This document shows, piece by piece, positions 44,760 through 57,330 of a DNA stretch of 64,000 nt; the first letter of the stretch is position 1; each line of letters starts with the position of its first letter. Source of the stretch: Chrysomallon squamiferum (lineage: Eukaryota; Mollusca; Gastropoda; Neomphalida; Peltospiridae); NCBI GenBank assembly GCA_012295275.1, contig CM022677.1, positions 6,139,322-6,203,321 of the forward strand, written 5' to 3'. The position numbers were made by a program, and so were the translations under genes. A model generated the notes under the pieces. It was given only the letters and a program-made list of their open reading frames with translations. It was not told where the DNA came from and ran no database searches.

Positions 44760-45480
44760 ATAAAATCAACTCTTCAACATCACCAAATTAAAACAAGAAA
44801 AGTACAGCCACAGGGCCAGATAAAATAAGCTACACAATACTACAACACCTACCAGATGAAACATTACTCATTGTACTCGATCTCTACAACACAATATGGA
44901 CAACAGGCAAGATTCCAACAAACTGGAAACACACGAATGTTTCAGCTTGCCCAAACCACACAAAGATCACTCACTACCCAACAGCTACAGACCGATCATG
45001 CTGACGTCACACATGTGCAAAACACTGGAAACGATGATCAACACACGCCTGAGCCAGCATCTAAACAACAACAATTTAATCAGCAAATATCAAAGCAGGC
45101 TTTAGGAAGAAACACAGCACAAACAACCAGATCACCTGTCTGCAAACAATAATCAACCAATCTTTTAGGAAATCTAAAAAAGTCATCGCAGTATTCCTAG
45201 ACACTGAAAAAGCATTTGACATGGTATAGAGGGAAGGACTGCTCGTCTCAAAACATCAAAAACATTAAAGTCAACAGATCCATAGCAAACAAAGAGAAAA
45301 ATGACAATCGAAAAAAATGGCATCCCACAAGGATACATGATCTCGCCAACACTCTTCAACATCTACATCAACGACATCGTCACAGCTCTCAACAAACAAC
45401 ACCAAAAATCCACCAACTGAACCAATAAACACAGCACTCTCTGCAGACGACTGCAACTTTTGATATGCAGATGGAAACAA
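44760..45480 (+). pseudogene. LINE reverse transcriptase, copy A
   Basis: RT landmarks appear in several frames: ATGPDKISYTILQHLP, the LPKPHKDHSLPNSYRPI region, VFLDTEKAFDMV then a stop, GIPQGYMISPTLFNIYINDI and (S)ADDCNF, where Phe of the F-A-D-D active-site box has become Ser. It is more damaged than copy B (60904-61680). Confidence 0.8.
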
Positions 45481-46277
45481 ATACAAGAATACCTAAACAA
45501 CATAAACGACTGGGCATTGAAATGGGGAATAAAGATTTCTCTTTCCAAAACGACACACTTCCTTTTCAACAAAAAAACAGATAACAACAAAATCACACTA
45601 AACATCAACAACAATGTCATAACACAAAACATTCCAATTTCTAACCAACATTCAACAGCCAACTCAACTTCGGATGCCACATACACAACATAACTGCATC
45701 CTGCAAAAAAACACTCAGTCTTCTAAAGTTAATTTCTGGAACCAGTTGGGGAGCAAACGAGTCAACGCTAATTTTGATATACAAAGCATGTATTCTCTTG
45801 ACTATGGAGCCACGGCTTACTCGAATGCTCCCGAACACTCTTTAACAAAAACTAGATGTAATTCAATCCAGCGACCTCAGAGTGATCAGCCACCTGCCAA
45901 ACACAACACCACCCGACAGCCTCCTGTCAGAATACTGCATCCAACCACTCAAATACAGAAGAAAGCTGCAGCTACTGAAATACAGCCTGAAAATACACAC
46001 CCTCAACACAGACCACCCTGTCAAGGATCTGGATCCCCGACCAACAAAGAATAGGCAACCCTTTAAATCGCATAGTCTACTACTATCAAATTTCCTGACA
46101 ACAGCCAACAAAATTGAAAGGGAAACAGGAATAGGGGAAATGCCACTGCCGGCATACCACAAAGAAGCAAAACTAGCAATAAACACACATTTCCTAATTA
46201 AAACAGAAACAGACAAAACAAGTTCCCACAAAAACGACCACTACAAAACAACCAATGGATCGGAAAAAACCCAAACA

Positions 46278-46680
46278 ACGGGAGAGTAGGATTTGCCTTC
46301 ATAGCCCAAGATCACACAAACAAACCCACATGCATACAATTCGCCCGTATCAGAAATCACCTTTCAGCAAGCACGGCTGACTTTGTTGCCATCATCAGAG
46401 CCATACTGTGGGTGAAACACAACAACAACAAACACACAGTCATATTCTCAGACAGCCTAATTTCTGTCAACTCAGTACAATCCGGACATTCCAGCAGACC
46501 AGACCTACTCAGCAGAATACAACATCTACACGAGGACATACAACACAACAACAAACAACAAATCATCAAGTGTTTCCCAGCACGTCAGCATCATCAGCAA
46601 CGAACTTGCCGACCACTACACCAAAGAGTCACTCAGCATCAAAGACGAAGACATCTGTACAGACATACATTACGGAATAA
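46278..46680 (+). pseudogene. LINE RNase H, copy A
   Basis: It reads GRVGFAFIAQDH, then STADFVAIIRAILW, then VIFSDSLISVNSV. These are the blocks around the catalytic Glu (Asp here, Glu in copy B) and the second Asp (F-S-D-S) of type I RNase H. A frameshift follows, with GNELADHYTKES readable in another frame. Confidence 0.75.
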
Positions 46681-46844
46681 ACGAAATTCTCTCCATCGCT
46701 GCCAAACATTACGACAAACAGTGGCAAAACGAATGGAACAACACCAAAAACACATGGCACTTAAACATCAAACCATTCGCCAAAACACTCTAAATCACAC
46801 TCGCACACAAACTACACAACAACAATCTCACCATAGCCAGAACT

Positions 46845-47099
46845 GGTTACTTGACCAATTTAAATACAAATATCACAACACCACATCACCCAACTGCAGC
46901 TGTGGACTCTGAAGCCATGAAACACTACTTGTTTCATTGTCAAAATTTCGCTGAGGAAAGACAAGCACTACGCAATACACTGGAGGAACTAAAAACTGAG
47001 TTCACGCTCCAACACATCCTGGCACCAAACGTGAAAGACAGAGAGTTAGTCCTCACTGCAGTAACAACATACATTCTGAACACAAAACACAAACTTTAG
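46845..47099 (+). pseudogene. LINE C-terminal Cys-rich region, copy A
   Basis: NCSCG, a frameshift, then MKHYLFHCQNFAEERQALRN and a stop at 47099. The Cys-x-Cys-Gly ... His-x4-Cys pattern is typical of I-group and Jockey-like ORF2 ends. Confidence 0.7.
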
Positions 47100-47319
47100 A
47101 CTCTGTTTTTTCTTCTTTTTTGACACAAAAACAAACAACAATTGAATGAATTTATTGATTTACAGATTGGTTGGTTGAACAGCTGATGGATCAATGGATG
47201 GATCGGCTGACTGTCGGATCAACTTGAATAGCCAATTAAATTAATAATTAAAAACAAAACTATACGTACTATATGTACTTACATTCAGACCATACTAACC
47301 CGGTTATTGGTTTTTTCTT

Positions 47320-48410
47320 TTTTTTAAATGTGCATAATAAATGAATAGGAGACCTTCAACAAGCCAGACAAGTGGCAGAAACAACCCACTCTCTATCCAC
47401 TCTGTACCCACTCTCTATCCACTCTCTATCTACTCTCTTTCCTTACCCAAATCTCTTTTCTGCGAAGGACACTCCTGCTGACCTGTCAGAAAGTGTGTCT
47501 GTCGTAGACGTGCTTCACAACAGCTTGCTCTGATTTTTTTCAAGTTCAAGTTCACTTGTATCTGAGTTACCTAAAAGGTCTCACAAGCTAGTCAAGAAAA
47601 TCCTCTGAAATGCTGGTTTGTGCTGGTGGTATAATACGTATATTTAAACAACTATCTTGTTTCATGTGTGAGTCATTGTTTCCTACTATTTGTTCATGAT
47701 TGGGCAATTTTGTTGATTTTGTACATTCCCCTTTTTTTAGCCAGATTTATCTAAATAAACAAATATAGAAAGAAAAATTAATAAAATAAAAATAAAATAA
47801 CAATAAATAAAAAATAAGCATCAAGTTTATCATTCTAAATCTTAACATACATTATTAAAAATATTTTTTGTACCCTTTCCAGGCTAGGAGCAAAATGATT
47901 AATTTCAAATTAAAATCTTTGGGAACAAATATCTCAGTCATGGAAAATTATTATAAATTATCAATGAATTATACTTAAACAATGTTTTAATACTGACTTT
48001 ATTTATCTGGATATGATGGTAACATTCAAGAAGCAGCAAAAATAGCATTAAAAAAGACTAAATCATTTACCTGCAGTAAACCTTACAATTAATGAGTTAA
48101 GATCTTGATTAAAAACATAATTTTTGTAATTGTTCATTACAGAGAATAAAATAAAGAGAATTCTACCATGTTTAACTAACACTCTGTGAAATAAATATTA
48201 CTTTCAAATTATTAATAGTGGCTCCTGTTTTATAACTTATAGAAAAAAAAACGTCACCCAAATAATAGTTTAACATCCCAGTCACCCAAATGGAACTTTG
48301 ATAGCATTTGGTGACTGGCCATTACAAGCCCTGCATTCATATGTAATGTACATATGTACTTAAACACATTACTGTTATTTATTATTATTAAACATATTGA
48401 TACCACTTAC
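47320..48410. other. Unassigned DNA right of the duplication
   Basis: A short degenerate CCACTCTCTATC repeat lies at 47380-47445. On the minus strand, SEQAVVKHVYDRHTF near 47478-47530, ahead of a CTGACAG|GTCAGC site, could be part of an exon, but a stop interrupts it. Confidence 0.4.
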
Positions 48411-48505
48411 TTCAGAACAGTTCTCTGTTTTATTGACTTGCTCTGACTGACTAGTAACAGTATCAGATGAATTTGTCATCTTCAGGTCTTTTTTGTCATA
48501 ATCAC
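48411..48505 (-). CDS. Internal exon, Ser/Thr-rich linker
   Basis: A GGTTTTGTAG acceptor precedes base 48505, and TCTGAA|GTAAGTG is a near-perfect donor. The exon starts in phase 1 and encodes 31 residues: DYDKKDLKMTNSSDTVTSQS then EQVNKTENCSE. The composition matches the disordered linker exon at 10563-10705, so both may belong to similar genes. No family was recognised. Confidence 0.55.
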
Positions 48506-49010
48506 CTACAAAACCAGAAAGAGATTTATTTTCAGCTTGCACAATTATGTTTGCAAAACAAGATTACATTTTAGCAATTTTGGAAGTAAAGATGGATTAG
48601 CCACAGTTAACAAACTCAAAATGGTTTCCAGCTTACAGTTTGTTTTATCTGTATTCACTGAGTACATTTCTCTCTTTTATTTCCTCTTTCATCTTGAACT
48701 TCTACAATGATCTAGCAGACTGTTTTGGCAGGCATTATTTCTCATAAACAAAAACAAATTCATAAGAAAGGCATTTAATCCCAAATCTAAACTAATTACT
48801 TCTGCTAGTTAGATTCTTCAATAGCTGATGGATGCTATTAATTTAAATGTTATGATAAACATGCAGAGAAGTTTTCAATGCCAGTATTTTAAAAAATAAA
48901 TATTTAAATATTAAATATAAATAAAATTAAAAATTAAATATAACTATTTTAGTTAGAGTGATGACAAATATGTCTAAAAAACCACAGTGCTAATGGAAGT
49001 ATACTAAGTC
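48506..49010. other. Unassigned AT-rich DNA
   Basis: Nothing recognisable was seen. Confidence 0.4.
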
Positions 49011-49285
49011 ACCTGCTGCTCAACTTCCAGGCTTTTCACTTTGCCACTGTCACACACAGCTGTCACAGTCATCTGACAAGTTTTCATGTTTTTCTTTGCC
49101 TGGCTTTAGCATGTTCAAGTTTTTCAAGTCTCCTGATATTTGATGTTGAGATTGGTGACTGGTGTAAGACTCTCCAACTTAAGAATTGTTGTAGTCTGAC
49201 GTGGTCAGCTTCAATGTCCAGGACACCAAAATTGAGCTTTTCATCAGCAGAAATTTCAACAACTCTGAGTCAGAGTCACATTGGT
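49011..49285 (-). pseudogene. Broken coding fragment related to 50490-50895
   Basis: One frame reads VVEISADEKLNFGVLDIEAD and VRLQQFLSWRVLHQ up to a stop. After a frame change, MTVTAVCDSGKVKSLEVEQQ then VT. The latter is a diverged copy of LAVCKDNSQEVEH in the fragment at 50490-50895. No named domain was recognised. Confidence 0.5.
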
Positions 49286-49659
49286 GGGTGCACTGCCAAG
49301 TTTGAGTAGATAAATAAATAAATAAATATTTAAAATAAGGTATAAAATATAAATAAAATACTGCTACTACTACATTTACTGCAACACTTTATTTTCATCA
49401 TTACTACAACTAATATTTACTATTATTCCTTATTCAACTAGGGTTACTGTTATTAAAATAATACTCCTATTACTAAAATTACTATCCATTAATAATAAAA
49501 GTGATATTTTTTGTCTGTATTTCTGTATACTAATATTATTATAATTACTACTGCAACAACGACTACTATCACTGCTGCTGTTAACCTACTTTTCTTGTTA
49601 CATTTATCATAACAATTTCTCTAAATACAACTACTGTTAGTAGTGCTACTACTACTACT

Positions 49660-49664
49660 ACTAC

Positions 49665-49736
<72 letters not shown>
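49660..49736. repeat. (GA)n microsatellite
   Basis: More than 30 GA units after a CTA run. ATA/ACT-type trinucleotides precede it (49350-49660). Confidence 0.95.
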
Positions 49737-49738
<2 letters not shown>

Positions 49739-50295
49739 ATGATATAAAATGCAGTTATGATACAAGATTCTAACATCTGTTACAAAATGCAACTTCCTAC
49801 ATTAAATCAAATTAAACTTTATTAGGTTTAGAATAATAAGAAAAGAAACTCAAATTCACATGTTCAGTATTTTTTCTCTTTTCCAATGGCAGCAGTACAA
49901 ACTTTATCCTCAGTGCTGGACAGCATCTTCTGCTGAAACAACTTCACTAGACAACATCTGCACATCAGTTAGAGCTGTATGTGCATACTGAAAATAAAAG
50001 TACAAATGAAATAATGAAAATAATAAAGTGTTATAAACAAATAACTAATATATTATTAAAATATATATGATATTATTAAAATTTAAATTCTACTGGTACC
50101 AGTTACTGGATTATTCAGACAAAGAGGTGTGGGATATTTTTGATATACTTTGATATACATGATAATAATGATAATGGCAATAATTTTAAAAAGTAACAAA
50201 ACTATAGCAAATAAATGATTATTACAATCAGTAAAGAGTTATTACTATAAAACTTATTTTACTTCCTAAGAAGTAAAAATAAGATAAAAACTTAC

Positions 50296-50396
50296 AACTT
50301 GGAATTGTGCAGTATGCAGTGTCTGTACAGCTGATTCATCCTTCTCCTTAACATAAATTCCCTTTCTAGACAGCAACTGAACAATACTGCCATGAC
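50296..50396 (-). CDS. Ankyrin-repeat exon
   Basis: A TATTTTATGTAG acceptor precedes base 50396, and CAAGTT|GTAAGT is a strong donor. The 101-bp exon (phase 1 in, 0 out) encodes HGSIVQLLSRKGIYVKEKDE then SAVQTLHTAQFQV. It follows the ankyrin consensus closely: G-H-x-x-I-V-x-L-L-x-x-K-G-x-x-V-x-x-x-D-E, then T-L-H-x-A. It lies next to, and in the same orientation as, the broken fragment at 50490-50895. Confidence 0.65.
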
Positions 50397-50489
50397 CTAC
50401 ATAAAATATTTTTGTGATGATGAAGTAGGGGACAGGGACCTGGGTGCATTGGTACCACTCTAAATCAGGTACAGGACTAGCCCGGTCAT

Positions 50490-50895
50490 TTGAATTGTCA
50501 ATATGGTGAGACATCACTCTCATGAATGTTGCCTTCCAGAGAATCATCTTGTTCTGCTGCAGCTACAGCCTCTGTTTTCTTTATCTTCTCATCCAGCTTC
50601 ATTCTCAGAGCAGCAAGCTCAGACGTCACCTAATGCTCAACTTCCTGACTGTTGTCTTTGCACACTGCCAATCCAGTCATCTATCAAGTTGTTTTGTTTG
50701 GCAGCGTAGCAGATGAAGTGTTTTTACCAGCATCAGCTTGTTTTCACAAGAACACAGACTTCAATTGCACTCTGCTCTTTCCTTCTTGTTCCTGTCTATG
50801 CTGAATGTAAACCATCGATATATCATATTGTAGCACTTGCACTCTACAGAGTGGGTCTGGTCAATGATTGTGTAGCTGGATAAGATATGTATAAA
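50490..50895 (-). pseudogene. Broken coiled-coil protein fragment
   Basis: Reading along the minus strand: SYTIIDQTHSVECKCYNMIY, RWFTFSIDRNKKERAECN, a stop, then (other frame) LAVCKDNSQEVEH, a stop, and VTSELAALRMKLDEKIKKTE, AVAAAEQDDSLEGNIHESD. The last part has heptads typical of a coiled coil. Stops and frame changes show decay. I do not recognise the family. Confidence 0.5.
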
Positions 50896-50999
50896 ATATT
50901 TCACTCATATCTGATTTTTCATAGAAAATTCTTTAAATTCATTTGGAACATTTTCTCCTTATACTTTCTGCAATATCCATGCCAATGATGATTTTAATT

Positions 51000-51464
51000 G
51001 GTCCTGGAAAACATCAAAAATAAATAAATATTAGTAATGAAATGAAAAAGCAAATGAATAATAATAATAAAGACCTTATACATTCAAGGGTTTATATTGT
51101 ATGAGTTGAACATTTTGTAATACATATAGGTGTCATGAAGCAATTAATGTCAACCAGGTACATTATCTGTAGATACAGATGTAAATAGTTTTGGATGCCA
51201 TAGTATTAGTCATATTATCTGCATAAGACACCTACTTCAAAAAATAATCATATCAATAAACAAGTATTAGTAATGATAAGAAAAAGAAAATAAATAATAA
51301 TAAAGATTAAAAAAATAATAATAACAAATTTAACACAATAATAACAAAAAATAAGAAGATAAAAAAGAAGGAAGTAGAACAAAACAAAATGTAAATAAAT
51401 TAAAATTGACAATTAAGAAAAAGAAGGGAAACAAAGAACAGTTATCACTGAGGATAACAAATTA

Positions 51465-51501
<37 letters not shown>

Positions 51502-51835
51502 AATATTATTATAACAAGTGATTTTATTAATATTTTACAGTGACTAAATATGAAATAACCTGGTCATATTTTTCTTAAATTTTTATTTATCTTTATTAGT
51601 TTTTAATGTTAACATAGTTATAAAATTATTTAGCTTAAATAATGAAACCAGTTATGGCCCCATCCATTATAACCTTTAATATGTTTAAAAAAATCAATTA
51701 AATATGTTTAATAATGTATAGAGGATGAATTTAACATGAATTTAAAAAAAAAGAAAATCATAAAAAAACTGACAGAAAACATGTGAAACAAAATTAGCAT
51801 ATGTTTTTAAAAAGTTTTATTAGTTTATTTCAAAA

Positions 51836-51891
<56 letters not shown>

Positions 51892-52154
51892 TAATTAATT
51901 AATAAATAAATCCTTTGACAGTCGACACATAGTTGTCGTGTGATGTGTGCTACACAAGTCAATTTATTTTTAAACAAATTTAATTACTGGTCACACACAA
52001 TTTGCACCCGATATATCATACAGTGATTGGTAAAACAAAATTAAAGACTAAACATGATTTCTTATTTACATGACGTTGTTTATGCTGTTCACATTAGTAC
52101 AACCACTGGTGAATTTTATTACTAATCGAGTGTCGTTATTTGCAAAAAAAAAAA

Positions 52155-52197
<43 letters not shown>

Positions 52198-52222
52198 ATA
52201 TTATTCCAAAATAAGATGGCTG
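51000..52222. other. AT-rich DNA with microsatellites before the gap
   Basis: (GT)n at 51469-51499, (AAT)n at 51838-51890 and (AAAT)n at 52150-52200 lie just before the gap. No exon was recognised. Confidence 0.6.
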
Positions 52223-52422
52223 NNNNNNNNNNNNNNNNNNNNNNNNNNNNNNNNNNNNNNNNNNNNNNNNNNNNNNNNNNNNNNNNNNNNNNNNNNNNNN
52301 NNNNNNNNNNNNNNNNNNNNNNNNNNNNNNNNNNNNNNNNNNNNNNNNNNNNNNNNNNNNNNNNNNNNNNNNNNNNNNNNNNNNNNNNNNNNNNNNNNNN
52401 NNNNNNNNNNNNNNNNNNNNNN
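52223..52422. other. Assembly gap, 200 N
   Basis: Exactly 200 unknown bases. The sequence after it copies 37276 onward. Confidence 1.
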
Positions 52423-52582
52423 TTGTTTTCACATCAGTGTTTACAATAATGTGTTCAAATTTTTGGTAGAGATGTTCATTGCATTTGTAACAGTTCATTC
52501 AAATTTATCTTTAAAATGCATTAATAATGAATAACAAAGCAAAAACAGAAAATGAAAAAAATTATTTTAATAAATATCAACA

Positions 52583-52750
52583 TTAGTAATTATAACATCT
52601 AAACAACCAGTGTAAGTTAAATAGATATTTCTCTGTACAGAAGACAGCAGGTACAGATCTAGGCTGTGGTGTGTTAACATATTTGTGTGATGAGAAAATA
52701 TCAAAAATGTTCTCTTGCTCCTCTACCATATAACACTTTCCTTTTTTCGC
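52583..52750 (-). CDS. Second copy of the 37437-37604 exon
   Basis: Same acceptor, same 55-residue peptide (KCYMVEEQENIFDIFSSHKY) and same stop. Confidence 0.4.
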   Translation of the reverse strand, partial: AKKGKCYMVEEQENIFDIFSSHKYVNTPQPRSVPAVFCTEKYLFNLHWLFRCYNY

Positions 52751-55069
52751 CTGAAATAAAAAATAAACAGTTACCAAGTAAAATTTCTCAAACAGATTGT
52801 CATAGAATTTTATGTTATTTTAAAAGAATGAGAAAGAGAGACAAAGCAAGAAAGGTATAATGAGAGAGAGAAAAAAATAAGGAAGATGATCAAAGAGAAA
52901 GAAAAAAACAAGTGAAACATAAAAAGTACAAAAACCCAACAACATTCAACGAAATAAAATAAAATTTTAGTGAACTATTGAACACACACACACACACACA
53001 CACTCACAAATGTATACACACATTTTAAAGTTTTTATGGTTAATCTTTAAATTAACAGGCTCAGAAATCACATCCTGGCCTTAAATAAATGATAACTGTG
53101 ATTACCACAAACACCTCTTATAAAAACACTTCAGTGAAAACAACAAAGATAAAGATACCTGAAAACAAAAATCTAATAAAAATATTATTTCCTTTATAAA
53201 CTTTGGTCTGTGTATTTTATCAGAACATAAATATCAGTATCAGAGAATTAACAGCATATTTTATCATGTTATTCTTTATCAGAAAATGTTGAATAGAGTA
53301 TTAAAAGAAATCATACAAACAGGATGGTAGAAAGTATTATTGTCTATATCAGAACACTGGATAGAGACAACAATCATCAGTTAAGTTGTATGGTTGAAAT
53401 TATCATTCTTTGTATAAGAAAATTTTCTATAGAGCATTTTTAAAATCATTTTCTATGAAGTAGAATTGCCATTTATTCATTCATTCATTCGTATAGTTTG
53501 TAAAAACAAAGGTTATCCAAAATCTAAGTTATTTAAAGATAAGCTTTCATCCCTGTCCATTTCACAAAAAGAACTGACATAATTTTATGAGCACATGATA
53601 CCAATACACATAATTACAAACGAAAGAATACATTTTTTAATTTTTAATTATTTTTTTTATCTGTTACCATTATTTTATTATTTTTTATTTATTTATTTAT
53701 TTATTTATTTGTTTTTGTTATATGTGAGCCTTTCATTATGCATCAAGGCAAAAACAAACTACTTTCTTTAAACCTAGGTATCATAATTATGCAAACACAC
53801 TTTATGAACAGGGAAAGTACCATGAAAGAAAGACAGTGAAAGAGAGAATCAGAGATAGTGAGAGAGAAATAAAAATATTACGACATCATCATACCTGACT
53901 TTTGCCTCCTGTTCTGTACTTTTAACATCATCAACTTTTATGTTAATTTTTGACACTATCATTGGTTGTCCAAATACCTAGATAACAATAAACACATTTT
54001 TTTTAATTATTCATAATAATCATTGTTAGTGTTAAGCAACAGTGTTACAGTTGGGAGAAATATTTACAGAAAAAATTGTCAAATCAGATAGATATTTACA
54101 GATTCTATGTTTAGACATACATAGACTTAGATAGACATAGGTAGATATGTAGATAAACAAGCAAAGTTACATAAAGTCACAGCTTAAAGACAGACAGACA
54201 AAATATTACAAGTCTTTGAATCAATCAGTGTTATAAAAGAAACAACCAAGAATAAACAATAGAATTAATCTCATTAAGATAGATATTTAATCATGTTAAT
54301 CATTTTATATTTATTAAGCTCTCTTGCTCCTCTCTCTTTCTCTCTCTCTCACACACACACACACACACTATATTAATAACTATTTTCTCGTTCTTTTATT
54401 TGTAAATACATACATAGACTGTATTCAAACAAAATACATTTGTAAGTATGTGTGTGTATTTGATATAATAAAATCAGTGTATCTATTTGTAATGAAAATA
54501 AAGTTAATAAAAATAATGTAGTTCTAATAATATTTTAAAACTTTTTATCCAAAAATTACACTGGCTCATATATATGTACATATATTCACAAACACACACA
54601 GACACAAACTATAACTGAAAAAAAATAATTTCGTACACAGAATACAACAAATACAGATAGACAGATAGCTGTGAACTGTTATTACTGCACTACTACATAC
54701 TATATAATCACTCACCATGACTTTCTGCGAGAATGGCTGGCCAGTGCAACATATTACCCAGCATTCCTAGAGGAAGATAAATAAATTAATAAATAAATGA
54801 GATGACAAATTTCAATAAATAAGAACCATATAAATGATAAAATAAAAAATAACTCTAACTGTTTACCAGGATGTCCTCCAAGTGCTGTCAGTTTAATCAG
54901 GAAGCTAATGAGTTTCCACCAGTATTCAAGCTCTATCACTCAGAGTTGTGTCCCTTGGTGGTATAAACAAAGACTAAGGACAGATTCAATCTTAAATTTA
55001 AATAAAACAGGCCTGAGTATTTTGTACAAAACATTTAAATGTATAAACTGATAACCAAATATCTTAACA

Positions 55070-56515
55070 CATACACACTACTATCTGAATAGTGACAATT
55101 ATCACTATTGCTGTCACACACACACTACTGAATAGTGACAATTATCACTTGCTGATACACACACACTACTATCTGAGTAGTGACAATTATCACTATTGCT
55201 GATACACATTCACACTTAATTCTATCCCATCCTGTCAAATCCCATGTACCGGCCACAGAGGAATAAAAAAACAAGTTCAATTTGTGTATTTGTGTATTTG
55301 TATTATTCAAGCATATATTCAGAGATAGTATTCTTCAAAGTTCAAACACTATATTCAGGGATACAGTGTTCAGATATACTATGATCAACCGAGTCACAAT
55401 TGCACAATGTAAAACTGGTTCAACAAACCAGGGCAAGAGGAGAACGTCCTGTCCATGTAGATCGTCTCAGCTGTCTGTAGATCTTAGCTGATCATCAGTT
55501 GAGAACTCCACCATTTTGTCAGCATCTCCATCCGAGAACAAGAGGAAGCGCTTCCCATCTTGTGTTTGTGTCCAGGGTGCTTGTAGGTGCAGCACTCTCT
55601 GGAGGCAAAACAAAACAATGTAAAACAAAGGAAGATTAACAATTTTCAAAAAAAGATAGCACAAGATTTGATTGTTTTTAAGTGACAGAGAAGATTGGAT
55701 TAATAGGCTAGACAAAACAATTTATGAAACAAAGAAGGATAAAAAAAATTTCAAGAAATATAAGGTCACTCAAGACAAAACAAACAATACATTTACCATA
55801 TTGGATTAACCCATTCAGCAGCGAGGTAGGCTCAGGTTGTTGTTTCAGTATTAATTTTGACAAAATGGGATTCTACAAGATGGGACGACACCACACACAC
55901 GTACACACTATTTGAGTAGCAATTACAACTGTTGCTGATACACTCACACACAAACACACGCTATTTTCTGAGTACTATTACTGACATACATACACATACA
56001 CTCACACCCTCACACACACACACACACACACTCTGTTGCTGATAAAAACATTCACTCTGACACACATACACACACTATTATCTGAGAAGTAATTATCACT
56101 ATTGCTAATACACACACACTCAAACATACTATTATCTGAATAGCAAGTATCACTATTGCTGATACACTCACATACACTTATCTGAGTAGCAATTATCACT
56201 ATTGCTGATACACACTACTATCTGAGTAGCAAGAATCACTATTGCTGTCACTCACACACACAGACACATACATTATTATCTAAGTAACAATTATCACTGT
56301 TGCTGGTTCACTCATACACACACAGGAACACACACACACACACACTATTATCCGAGTAGTAGCAATTATCACTATTATTGATAAACACACTCACACAAAC
56401 ACTGTTATCAGAGTATCAGTTATCACTATTGCTGATACACACACACACACTATTATCTGAGTAGTAGCAATTAACAATATTGCTGATACACACACACACA
56501 CTCACTCTCAGGAAC
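55070..56515. repeat. CA-rich minisatellite, expanded copy
   Basis: The same CTATTATCTGAGTAGCAATT / TATTGCTGATACACA unit as 40480-41075. It is interrupted by the MULE fragment (55397-55598), with units on both sides here but on only one side in the left copy. Confidence 0.85.
55397..55598 (-). pseudogene. MULE-type transposase fragment (copy B)
   Basis: Better preserved than copy A: RVLHLQAPWTQTQDGKRFLL, FSDGDADKMVEFSTDDQL, a frameshift, then AETIYMDRTFSSCPGLLNQF and YIVQL. The block carries the start of the MULE DDE core with its first Asp. One frameshift and a stop near 55400 keep it inactive. Confidence 0.65.
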
Positions 56516-56703
56516 ATAAATATATATAAAGCTAAAATAACAAAATTAATTATAAAAGGCAGAAAGAGACTCAGAGACAGAGTAAGAGAGATGTAGATAT
56601 ATCTATCTAGATAGATAGATAGATAGATATAATTATTTAAAAACATTTACAAAATTAAAATCAGTAACGATTACTTTTAATGAATCAAATGGCTACTACT
56701 GAC

Positions 56704-56930
56704 CACAAATGGCTTTCACTACATCTGTACCAGCTGTTCTCAACCCATCTAAGTTAATGGTTGCTAGCTGAGTCAGGTAATTGTCCAAAAGTACTAGAGT
56801 TTAGTTTCGCTTTTCTTAAACTGACATATTTCAAGTTTGTAAATTTCTCTGTGGACAGTTTCTTTGCAAGTCCATCAACTTCATTCATGCCGTATGTCAG
56901 ACTTGCAACAGAACTTTGTTTAGATTCATC
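56704..56930 (-). pseudogene. LRR exon, frameshifted (copy B)
   Basis: A TTTTTATCAAG acceptor precedes base 56930. The exon opens with AT, which joins the G from the upstream exon to make Asp. It encodes ESKQSSVASLTYGMNEVDGL, AKKLSTEKFTNLKYVSLRKA and KLNSSTFGQLP with LRR spacing. A 14-bp deletion relative to copy A then shifts the frame to a stop. The donor GTCAGTAG remains. Confidence 0.55.
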
Positions 56931-57330
56931 TTGATAAAAAATGAAAACAAAGAAAGAAAAATCATTCATCTTTCAGATACATATACCACAACATATACTG
57001 AAATACACATAGAAAAAGCTAGCAAACACACATACACAGACAGACAGAAACTCAGAAACACACCAACTAACCCTAAATACCAACAACAGATGACAAATAC
57101 ACTGAGATGCCAGACACAGACACAAATAGAATGACAAAGAATGAATGAGAAAGAAAATTATGAGAGTGTTAAGTATAATGAGGTTGATAGTTATGGATAA
57201 AGAAAAAATAGAAAAGAAAAATATACAGAGAGAAAGTATGTGTAGGAGTAAAAAAAAAAAAAAAGAGAGAGAGAGAGAGATAATTTTTTCATGAACATGA
57301 GAAAAAAGGAAATTAGCAGTTTTTACATAC

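Larger units (their letters stand above)
42086..47215 (+). mobile_element. I-group LINE, dead, copy A
   Basis: Order of parts: a Gln/Thr-rich ORF1 with CCHC knuckles, a 38-bp tandem array, the end of an APE endonuclease, reverse transcriptase, RNase H and a C-terminal Cys-rich motif. APE, RT, RNase H and a three-knuckle ORF1 together point to the I group of LINEs. The 5' limit is uncertain because the flanks are duplicated too. The 3' end may be a decayed ATTG/GATT-type tail near 47150-47215. Many stops and frameshifts, most shared with copy B, show that one dead element was duplicated rather than two insertions. Confidence 0.85.
37276..47320. repeat. Source copy of the second near-identical direct duplication
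   Basis: Repeated at 52423-63505 with few single-base differences. Length differences come from the CA minisatellite (40.5-41.1 kb), the 38-bp array in the LINE and small indels. Confidence 0.9.

Noticed and set aside
42086-47215. An endogenous retrovirus or LTR element
   Set aside because: No LTRs, protease or integrase were seen. The APE endonuclease, FADD reverse transcriptase, RNase H and triple-knuckle ORF1 fit a LINE of the I group.
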